From positions 1-8,771 of the forward strand of contig CAKUKW010000078.1 in NCBI GenBank assembly GCA_934663885.1: 8,771 bases of DNA, in the 5' to 3' direction. The notes beneath the pieces are model-generated. The model did no database searches, was not told where the DNA came from, and saw nothing but the letters and a program-made list of their open reading frames with translations. The first letter of the stretch is position 1. Each line of letters begins with the position of its first letter. Source of the DNA: an uncultured Tidjanibacter sp. GTDB taxonomy: Bacteria; Bacteroidota; Bacteroidia; Bacteroidales; Rikenellaceae. Of the stretch, positions 1 to 5,592 are shown piece by piece. A program made the translations under genes and the position numbers.

Positions 1-1
1 C

Positions 2-220
2 GACAAAGCCGTGCAATACGCCGAACTCTCAGGGCGTAGAATAGGAAAAGTGTTGACTATTTCAGAAGTCGTTAGCCGGGATGTGGCGCAAACCCGCGCG
101 TTCCAGAATAACCTAATGTTCAAAGAAGAAGCGCTTGCTATGGATTCCGGCGGCTCCGGGATTCCCACGGGTGAACAGGGGGTAAGTTCCGAAATCAATA
201 TTGTCTTTTCATTGGAGTAG
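2..220 (+). CDS. SIMPL (DUF541) domain protein, C-terminal fragment
   Basis: The reading frame is open from base 2, so the gene continues off the left edge and the GTG at 11 is internal. The visible 72 residues show the C-terminal pattern of SIMPL/DUF541 proteins: a helix ending in SGRRIGKVLTISE, a variable loop, then IPTGEQGVSSEINIVFSLE as a last beta strand running to the terminus. Family members are usually about 230-250 residues, exported, and form oligomeric periplasmic or outer-surface assemblies of poorly defined role; the signal peptide would lie outside the window. Codons are GC-richer (gcc, gtg, ctc, ggc) than in all other genes here, so I read this as resident host DNA beside the acquired island. 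The family call rests on pattern memory of the C-terminal half only. Confidence 0.72.
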   Translation, partial: DKAVQYAELSGRRIGKVLTISEVVSRDVAQTRAFQNNLMFKEEALAMDSGGSGIPTGEQGVSSEINIVFSLE

Positions 221-443
221 CGGAGCCGGGATAAAAACGCGATAGACATCTGATTTATTGGACTGTCCAGTAGGCTTAGGTTGAATGTGCCCGTTATGGC
301 CTTTGCCTTGGAGCGAAAACTGGCTCTGACCTCCGTCTTACTTACGCTCTGTTTGTCAGGCACTTCCCTTTGAGTATTTTACTCTCTTAGAAACTGTTTT
401 TCTCGGTTTACTGAAGCGAATATAGTGATATATTTAGATAGAA
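221..443. other. Intergenic junction, no convincing gene
   Basis: These 223 bases separate the plus-strand SIMPL gene from the minus-strand operon that converges on it. The first 140 bases keep the roughly 50% GC of the SIMPL gene; from about 374 the sequence becomes AT-rich like the rest of the window. A 25-codon open frame at 296-373 reads MAFALERKLALTSVLLTLCL and then five more residues; it looks like a signal peptide and could be the cut-off start of a host gene, but it has no clear ribosome binding site. A small perfect hairpin (GAGTA-TTT-TACTC, 372-384) sits between the converging genes, but its 5-bp stem is too weak to call a terminator. No tRNA, insertion-sequence end or other structured RNA was recognised. 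Confidence 0.5.
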
Positions 444-1211
444 TCAATTACTATCAAACCGGGCTGAACCTAATAAACCCATATCCGGGTGTTCTTCATT
501 CCACATATCTTGACTGTGCAACGGGATATATTTGGGATTGCCCGATTTGTGGGTTAATGTCGTTGCTATGAAGAAAAGAAGATTCAGAAACTCATTATAG
601 TATTTATAGAGTACATCCCTTTTACCGTCAGGGTTATCCATTTGAGAAGAAACTAAAACAAAAGTAGATCCTTTTGTGTATTCAAGTAGAGATAGCGTGT
701 CAGAGTCTATGACAAAAGAATATTTGTTTACGATGTTGTCTATCGTATCAATCAATTCTTTTGTTGCGGAATGTATGAAGTGACTCCACGTACAATTTTG
801 GTATGGGGCTATTTTAGTGAAATCACAATTTATGAATGCCTCCTGAAAATGATCGCTATTATACATCTCGTTATATGTCTCTTTAAATACCGGTTTTTCT
901 TTACTCGATACTTTATAAATGCGATCTAATTTGAATAGGTAAAAATTTAATGCTCTGCTTATTTCCAAATAAGCAATATTCAATAGTCTGTCTTTTTCAC
1001 GCTGTTCTTTCTTTTTGATGATCTGGTCAATGCAAAGAACAGTAATCCAAATACCAGCAATGGTAATAAATAGGCTCGATGAAAATTGCTTTAGCCATGT
1101 TTGAGGACTAATATCATTTGTGAGAAAATGCACAATCACGACAGCAACAGTTACGGCCGTTAGTGCAATGATATAATTATTCTCTCTAAAATAGTTTTTT
1201 AGTTTTGGCAT
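444..1211 (-). CDS. Two-span membrane protein of unknown function, partner of the upstream large gene
   Basis: This encodes 255 residues. Two hydrophobic segments are clear, at about 12-30 (IIALTAVTVAVVIVHFL) and 44-63 (SSLFITIAGIWITVLCI), joined by a short loop. The basic stretch KKKEQREKDR follows span 2 and lysines precede span 1, so the positive-inside rule places both ends in the cytosol. The remaining 190 or so residues are soluble, mostly helical and aromatic-rich (for example WSHFIHSATKELIDTIDNIV), with no motif I recognise. It starts 56 bases after the stop of the large nuclease-like gene on the same strand, which suggests one transcript. By analogy with defence operons pairing a large sensor with a small membrane protein, it could be a membrane-acting effector; that is inference. 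An AGAGAGG lies 23 bases before this ATG, too far for normal use, and is better spaced for an overlapping 13-codon frame (1186-1227). Confidence 0.8.
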   Translation of the reverse strand: MPKLKNYFRENNYIIALTAVTVAVVIVHFLTNDISPQTWLKQFSSSLFITIAGIWITVLCIDQIIKKKEQREKDRLLNIAYLEISRALNFYLFKLDRIYKVSSKEKPVFKETYNEMYNSDHFQEAFINCDFTKIAPYQNCTWSHFIHSATKELIDTIDNIVNKYSFVIDSDTLSLLEYTKGSTFVLVSSQMDNPDGKRDVLYKYYNEFLNLLFFIATTLTHKSGNPKYIPLHSQDMWNEEHPDMGLLGSARFDSN

Positions 1212-1227
1212 ATTTACAGGGTTGCAT
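1186..1227 (-). CDS. Possible 13-codon leader ORF overlapping the membrane-protein start
   Basis: On the minus strand the Shine-Dalgarno-like AGAGAGG (1235-1241) is followed, after 7 bases, by an ATG at 1225-1227 opening MQPCKYAKTKKLF and a TAG stop. The frame differs from that of the membrane-protein gene and overlaps its first 26 bases, so the longer gene starts inside the leader frame. This arrangement could give translational coupling: ribosomes finishing the leader would terminate just inside the next gene. It could equally be chance, since Bacteroidota make little use of Shine-Dalgarno pairing. The alternative is that the AGAGAGG is irrelevant and the gene is read directly from 1211. 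Confidence 0.22.
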   Translation of the reverse strand: MQPCKYAKTKKLF

Positions 1228-1267
1228 ATTTTAACCTCTCTTTTATTGTGGATAGGTCTGGAATATG

Positions 1268-4200
1268 TTAATATTCTAATGAGTCAACTTTTGCCTGATA
1301 ATCGTGCCGTGCTCCGTCCCTTAAATAATCCTTAGCCAAATCTTCAAATATCTTACATACCGTCGGGTAGGTATTGCGATGCTTATCTGCGATTCTATTA
1401 AAAAACTCAGCTTCCTTTTGCTCTAATATACCCCCATCAAAAGGATTTCTGACAGTTATACCACGACTATTATATATTTTTACGCCAAAGTGCTGATTAA
1501 CTTCTTTTGAATGTAGTCTTTCAATTACCTCGCAAATTTCTTTAGGAGGATAATCCGACTCTTGTCGGGAATAAGTTGCCAGTACATCTCCTATTACGCA
1601 ATCTGCATATAACAGTTTTCCAGACTTATCTGCCGTTTCTCGAAGGCCATCGACCCATTTATTCAGCATAACTTCGTCTATCGTCTTATCTTCCTTCATG
1701 CCAGGAATAACATCGAACTGCTCCAAAATGCTAGTTGCGATTCGCGCTTTGAATAGTACTTCATTCCTAATTTGTTCGTCTTTTTCAAGTAAAGATTCTA
1801 CTTCATTATTTTGTATATACTTCCATTTGATCATTTGGAGACAAAAGTCGACATCTCCTAAAAGGGCCTTTAAGGCCCTTTTAGGCTTATACCCATATCG
1901 ATCATGAAATAACGAGGTAAGTAGTTCTATCGTTATCATAGCATCATTATCTAGATCATTTCGAGAATCCAATGATTTTAGCAACACAGAAACATCATAA
2001 GAATTCGGTAAGAATGACTCTATATTATCCAAAAACATACCCGACAGACATTCTGCAATTATTTCACTGGAGATTTTGTCAGGCACCATATGGGTATAGA
2101 CAATGGCAGAAGAGTATCTTTTATATTCCATCAGTTTATTGACTGCATATTCTATTTCCTCTTCAGGGCTATCCCAATTAGTTATCTGAACATTTTTCCA
2201 ATAGTAATCTTGCAATTCTCTGCTTAAACTATCAAGATAAACCCAGGTCTCTTGGGTTTGCTTAGTAACAGTTAAAATATTACCTGCAATATCTATGGAA
2301 AGGTTGTCAAGTTTAAGGGTGTTGAGAATTTTAAATAACTCCTCTTCGGCTTTTACCCTGGATAGTCTGAAGAATAAACCTCGGATAAAGTCAACATTAA
2401 TTTCATTTCCTGAGTAATAGTTGATGGTTTCGACGATATCGTTTTCTTGTGCAAAGAACGCAAACACCTCTCCCATCATAGATGGAATTTTAACTTTATT
2501 TGCACACTCTAAAACCTTTCTTAATCCTTCTTTCTCATATATCTCCTTAAGAGCGTTCGCCCTAAATTCTAAACCTTTCTTTGAACTCTCCTCGTATCCA
2601 CCTCGTTTAGAATGAGGTACTGGATTAATATTCTCTAACCTATGCTCATGAAATACCCATATATTTTTTGCAACAACATCCTCCGGTATAAAGAAATAGT
2701 ACATTTTTAAATACGGCTCTAATTCTTGAGCGGATAATGCCCATTTAGCATCCGGGAATTCTTGATGATGATGAATAAACTGCCTTAAATCATTCCAGAT
2801 AATGTTATCATCATCCTGTATGTTTTGTCTCTCTGCTTCTAATTTTTCAAATAATTTAGCTCTATTAGGCGCTCCGATGCTTCCTGATATACGAATTAAA
2901 GTTGAATATCGGGAAGCTTTTAGTTCTGTATTATTTAATAGCAGATCAAACACATAGGCATAAACCTCTCGAACATCAGCCACATTATAATAATTCTCTT
3001 TTACTTTACCGAACATCCGCCATCGCATTTTATGCGATGGAAATGCAGATTCTCCGACTGGATCAGGCAATAAGGTAATAAGAAAGTTCCACGCTAGTTC
3101 GGCATCTTGCTTCAGTAATAAAGATAGAACATCTTTTTGTTCTTCGTAGCTTGCAAAAGTCTGGCAATGCCAAGGCCGGAAGATTTCTTTAAGACTATGC
3201 GTAGGTCTCTCGACATTGTTTGATGTGTTTGCGTATTTAGATAATTTAAGAAGAACTGAACTTACTCGGGCGAGATACCGAGGATCCCATGCTAACGATT
3301 CGAGTGCCCACAAAACTCCAATATAGTAATTGTTACGAGCGAATAATCCCGCTTTGTTTTCAACAGCAAATAAATCCTCTGTCAGAGTATTATCTGGATC
3401 ATTCAATAAGTTTTCTAAACAAGAAAGTAATGACTCTGGAGAGGCTTCCGCTATAAGAGGGAGTTGCCTGTCTATTGTTTTCCAGTAATACGGATCATGA
3501 TTAGCTAAAATCTGCCTAACTATATCATCTACCCATTTCTGGGGTTCAGATATTATGTTGGGGTTTATTTTAGTGCCATACTCTGCGATCAATATCAAGG
3601 ATTGTAATAGTCCTTCACGTAGGGCAGTTGAGTATTTCTTCTGGTCTCCGAGTCTAAAGAATGATAAAAGATTATCCTCTTCTTCTTTTTTCTTTATAGT
3701 AGCGTCTGTTTCAGAGAATACCGTTAAGACAGTTTCCTCAAGATTTCTGAAATCTTGTGCTGTCCAGTAATAATATGAGTATGTAAAAGCATCTAAAGGC
3801 GAAGTCAGTCGCCAAAAATGCTCCAACTGTATTATGGGTGAGTCCGAAGATATAATCCACGGCGTAACATTGGATATATAATCATCATATGGGGCATTAG
3901 CTATTTTGGAGACAACCTCTTTATCGCCCTCGTAAGAGTCATTCCATTTCCCCGTTATGATGGCTGGAATGATTATTCTTACACTATCTTTTCCTGCCCA
4001 CTTAGGACTAGTTCCTACGAATCCTAATTGTCGTCTTAGGACAGTAATATTTCTAACAGATTCTCGAGATAATTGCTCTGCATGTTTATAACCTGATTCT
4101 TTTAATGATTTGACAAATTCATCTCTATCAATTTCATTAAGGTCTATTATAAATCCTGAAATATTTTGATGCTCGACGCCCAATGGAACAATTACTTTAT

Positions 4201-5047
4201 GTCCCTGACTCGCGGCATAATTAAATAGTCCGATATCAAGAAACCGAGGAATTAAGATTAATGGGGAACTATGAATCATTAAATCTCTGAAAGCATCAGG
4301 GGTGTTGATTATTATACTTCTTGAAAAGAAATCTTCCGCATATTCATTATTTGTTTTAAATGCGGCAACAATAAAAGCTAATGATTCCTCTTGAGATAAA
4401 GATTTGATGCCAAGCCACCCTTCCTCTAATGTCTTTTCAATAAGCTTTTTTACTTCATTTTGTCTTCCTCCTAAAAGCAAAGATGGTTGTATGCTATGCT
4501 CTCCGTTTCGAGACCATAAGTCCCAAAATAAATCTGTTGATTCAATATCTTTAGAAGGATATGTATGTAATTGAGTCGTTGCCAGCCAGAAACCAACTGT
4601 GGGAGCAGTTTCTAACCATTCCTCAAGATTCTCAGCAGTGATAACACGTACATCTTTCCAAATACCTTCCTTCGTCTTCTCGGCAATCCACTCATCAGAT
4701 TTTGTCCATATTCTTGGGGTCACAAAAACAAAAGTTGTATTTTGGGGATTAATACTTAAAGGATCTTTTGAGCGTTTCGAATAATCCTCCTCTGCTTTTG
4801 TGCGAGGATCGGAACTGGTTCCGAATTCCCAAACTGAAATGCCATCGGGAATGAATTCATTTCCTTTATCTACTTCTAATATTCCGTCCCAGCCACCTAA
4901 TTGAACATTCTCTCCAGATGGAAATTTTGCCTTTTTTATGTCAGATAGGGCTGCCCGAATTAATCTGCGAGTTAATTCAGGCAAGCATTCTTGACAATTT
5001 CTGAGATTCGCCCACTGTCTTATATCTGCAGTTGATATCCATTTCAT
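1268..5047 (-). CDS. Large nuclease-like/STAND-like protein, candidate defence sensor-effector
   Basis: This encodes 1,259 residues from the ATG at 5047. Residues 1-160 resemble a PD-(D/E)XK-type fold: LGGWDGILEV (Asp54, Glu58), then PDGISVWEFGTS (Glu74), then Lys84 in a TKAEEDY stretch, followed by a strand FVFVTPR. The final Lys of a canonical ExK is replaced (EFG), so activity is uncertain. Residues 190-300 have the layout of a STAND-type NTPase core (GGRQNEVKKL, then LGIKSLSQEESLAFIVAAF, then PLILIPRF), but the P-loop glycines and Lys-Ser/Thr are absent. The remaining 900 or so residues look helical, like the superhelical sensing region of STAND proteins. The upstream ATG at 5080 would add 11 residues, but its codons contain the promoter -7 box, so it is unlikely to be transcribed. 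I know similar uncharacterised proteins of this size but no named system. The gene probably forms an operon with the membrane-protein gene after it, and is divergent from the Argonaute operon. Confidence 0.72.
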   Translation of the reverse strand: MKWISTADIRQWANLRNCQECLPELTRRLIRAALSDIKKAKFPSGENVQLGGWDGILEVDKGNEFIPDGISVWEFGTSSDPRTKAEEDYSKRSKDPLSINPQNTTFVFVTPRIWTKSDEWIAEKTKEGIWKDVRVITAENLEEWLETAPTVGFWLATTQLHTYPSKDIESTDLFWDLWSRNGEHSIQPSLLLGGRQNEVKKLIEKTLEEGWLGIKSLSQEESLAFIVAAFKTNNEYAEDFFSRSIIINTPDAFRDLMIHSSPLILIPRFLDIGLFNYAASQGHKVIVPLGVEHQNISGFIIDLNEIDRDEFVKSLKESGYKHAEQLSRESVRNITVLRRQLGFVGTSPKWAGKDSVRIIIPAIITGKWNDSYEGDKEVVSKIANAPYDDYISNVTPWIISSDSPIIQLEHFWRLTSPLDAFTYSYYYWTAQDFRNLEETVLTVFSETDATIKKKEEEDNLLSFFRLGDQKKYSTALREGLLQSLILIAEYGTKINPNIISEPQKWVDDIVRQILANHDPYYWKTIDRQLPLIAEASPESLLSCLENLLNDPDNTLTEDLFAVENKAGLFARNNYYIGVLWALESLAWDPRYLARVSSVLLKLSKYANTSNNVERPTHSLKEIFRPWHCQTFASYEEQKDVLSLLLKQDAELAWNFLITLLPDPVGESAFPSHKMRWRMFGKVKENYYNVADVREVYAYVFDLLLNNTELKASRYSTLIRISGSIGAPNRAKLFEKLEAERQNIQDDDNIIWNDLRQFIHHHQEFPDAKWALSAQELEPYLKMYYFFIPEDVVAKNIWVFHEHRLENINPVPHSKRGGYEESSKKGLEFRANALKEIYEKEGLRKVLECANKVKIPSMMGEVFAFFAQENDIVETINYYSGNEINVDFIRGLFFRLSRVKAEEELFKILNTLKLDNLSIDIAGNILTVTKQTQETWVYLDSLSRELQDYYWKNVQITNWDSPEEEIEYAVNKLMEYKRYSSAIVYTHMVPDKISSEIIAECLSGMFLDNIESFLPNSYDVSVLLKSLDSRNDLDNDAMITIELLTSLFHDRYGYKPKRALKALLGDVDFCLQMIKWKYIQNNEVESLLEKDEQIRNEVLFKARIATSILEQFDVIPGMKEDKTIDEVMLNKWVDGLRETADKSGKLLYADCVIGDVLATYSRQESDYPPKEICEVIERLHSKEVNQHFGVKIYNSRGITVRNPFDGGILEQKEAEFFNRIADKHRNTYPTVCKIFEDLAKDYLRDGARHDYQAKVDSLEY
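1857..1885. repeat. Perfect 14-bp palindrome inside the large gene
   Basis: The arm CCTAAAAGGGCCTT (1857-1870) is exactly repeated inverted at 1872-1885, with a single T between them. It lies in the coding sequence of the helical C-terminal region, where it encodes PKRALKALLG on the minus strand. In the mRNA it would form a very stable hairpin with almost no loop, or pair between molecules. A perfect 28-base symmetry is far longer than chance would be expected to give in a gene of this length. A protein-binding site, an internal attenuating hairpin or a past mobile-repeat insertion are all possible; the sequence does not decide between them. Confidence 0.85.
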
Positions 5048-5068
5048 AATTACAATAGCTCTATTCTG

Positions 5069-5076
5069 CAAATATA
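5069..5076 (-). promoter_or_regulatory. Bacteroidota-type -7 box of the large minus-strand gene
   Basis: Read on the minus strand the bases are TATATTTG, an exact match to the Bacteroidota -7 consensus TAnnTTTG. The box ends 21 bases before the ATG at 5047. A -33 element is poor: TCTT at about 5096-5099 has the right 19-base spacing. Because the box covers codons 2-4 of the longer frame starting at 5080, it supports the shorter start at 5047. The first ten bases (TATATTTGCA) are identical to the box in front of the divergent HTH-TIR-Argonaute operon. Confidence 0.55.
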
Positions 5077-5133
5077 ACATTATAGGCGATTATATAAGAT
5101 TACATACACTAGAAACATTCCCTTACTTATTAT

Positions 5134-5283
5134 TCATTGCTTGTGATAAGCGATTAATGCATGTAAGCATTCATCTGTGCTCTTTATTACCCGTTTCTGG
5201 ATAAGTTTCTTGATCTCGCGGATCTGGTAGTAATACTTCCCACCAACACAGGAGTAAATGATCGTCCCATTCGTCCGCAGCCT
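5134..5283 (-). pseudogene. C-terminal remnant of a Bacteroides mobile-element helix-turn-helix protein
   Basis: The minus strand reads about 50 residues ending in TGA at 5134-5136, including RTNGTIIYSCVGGKYYYQI and then REIKKLIQKRVIKSTDECL. This matches, from memory, the second half of the small HTH_17 (MerR/excisionase-like) proteins common on Bacteroides integrative elements, in which an (R)NGTI-Y-S wing is followed by GGK-YY, an EIK-L helix and a V-(K/R)ST-ECL tail. The start codon, the N-terminal half and the first HTH helices are missing; upstream the frame loses similarity near 5284 and meets a TAG at 5308-5310. It is about 44% GC over its central 120 bases, above its immediate surroundings. 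It is probably a leftover from a mobile element interrupted when one of the flanking modules arrived. It would lie in the 5' region upstream of the large gene's promoter, so transcription is doubtful. Confidence 0.72.
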
Positions 5284-5287
5284 AAGA

Positions 5288-5318
5288 TAGTTAAATAGTT
5301 TTTTATACTACTTAACTA
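5288..5318. repeat. AT-rich imperfect inverted repeat upstream of the HTH-SPARTA promoter
   Basis: TAGTTAAATAGT (5288-5299) faces ACTACTTAACTA (5307-5318): 11 of 12 positions pair, around a 7-base AT spacer. It begins five bases beyond the point where similarity of the HTH remnant is lost and ends 12 bases before the possible -33 element of the plus-strand promoter. It could be an operator for the neighbouring Cro/CI-type regulator, a weak terminator, or a scar of the recombination that cut the remnant. The stem is too AT-rich for a confident terminator call. Confidence 0.5.
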
Positions 5319-5330
5319 ATCTTGAACCAT

Positions 5331-5361
5331 TTTTTAAATAGACTAAAAATCAATATATTTG
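5331..5361 (+). promoter_or_regulatory. Bacteroidota-type promoter of the HTH-TIR-Argonaute operon
   Basis: TATATTTG at 5354-5361 matches TAnnTTTG exactly. A T-run (5331-5335) lies at the 19-base spacing expected of the -33 TTTG element, though it lacks the G. The box ends 24 bases before the ATG at 5386, giving a very short leader. The GAGG at 5381-5384 is only one base from the ATG, too close to act as a normal Shine-Dalgarno. This is the only promoter I see for the three-gene operon. Confidence 0.6.
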
Positions 5362-5378
5362 CAATATAGGTCAATTGT
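5351..5378 (+). promoter_or_regulatory. Helically phased CAAT repeats over the promoter, possible operator
   Basis: CAATATA occurs at 5351-5357 and again at 5362-5368, flanking and overlapping the -7 box, and a third related CAATTGT follows at 5372-5378. The starts are 11 and 10 bases apart, close to one helical turn, so all three present the same face of the DNA. The position over the promoter of an operon whose first gene is a Cro/CI-type regulator fits autorepression. The repeats are short and AT-rich, so chance is not excluded. Confidence 0.3.
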
Positions 5379-5385
5379 TTGAGGT

Positions 5386-5589
5386 ATGGATTTTAATAGA
5401 CTAAAGGTTATCCTTGCAGAAAATAAGCGAACTGGTAAATGGCTCGCAGAAAGGCTGGACAAGAATGAAGCAACAGTATCACGATGGTGCACCAATGAGG
5501 CTCAACCGTCTATCGAAACGCTATTCAAGATTGCTAAAATATTGAATGTAAATGTTCGGGAGTTATTGACAGAGTCCAAGAAAGAGTAA
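5386..5589 (+). CDS. Cro/CI (XRE) family helix-turn-helix regulator
   Basis: This encodes 67 residues that are almost only a DNA-binding domain. The predicted HTH lies at about 17-36 (GKWLAERLDKNEATVSRWC), where the recognition helix contains ATVSRWCTN; the QPSIETLFKIAKILNVNVRELL tail is the usual closing helix pair. This WLAE-TVSRWC-N-QPS-ETL pattern is typical of small Bacteroidota XRE proteins. There is no sensor or dimerisation domain, so it probably works as a simple repressor or activator dimer. The stop is three bases before the TIR-APAZ start, implying co-transcription and possibly translational coupling. The likely target is its own promoter, making it a candidate switch for the toxic TIR-Argonaute pair. 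The role is inferred from position; the family assignment is strong. Confidence 0.9.
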   Translation: MDFNRLKVILAENKRTGKWLAERLDKNEATVSRWCTNEAQPSIETLFKIAKILNVNVRELLTESKKE

Positions 5590-5592
5590 ATT

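Noticed and set aside
1698..4784. Plus-strand open frames of 61-71 codons at 1698, 2421, 3555 and 4599
   Set aside because: All lie antisense to the large minus-strand gene, lack recognisable domains and ribosome sites, and are rich in Ser/Phe/Leu as expected of antisense shadows.
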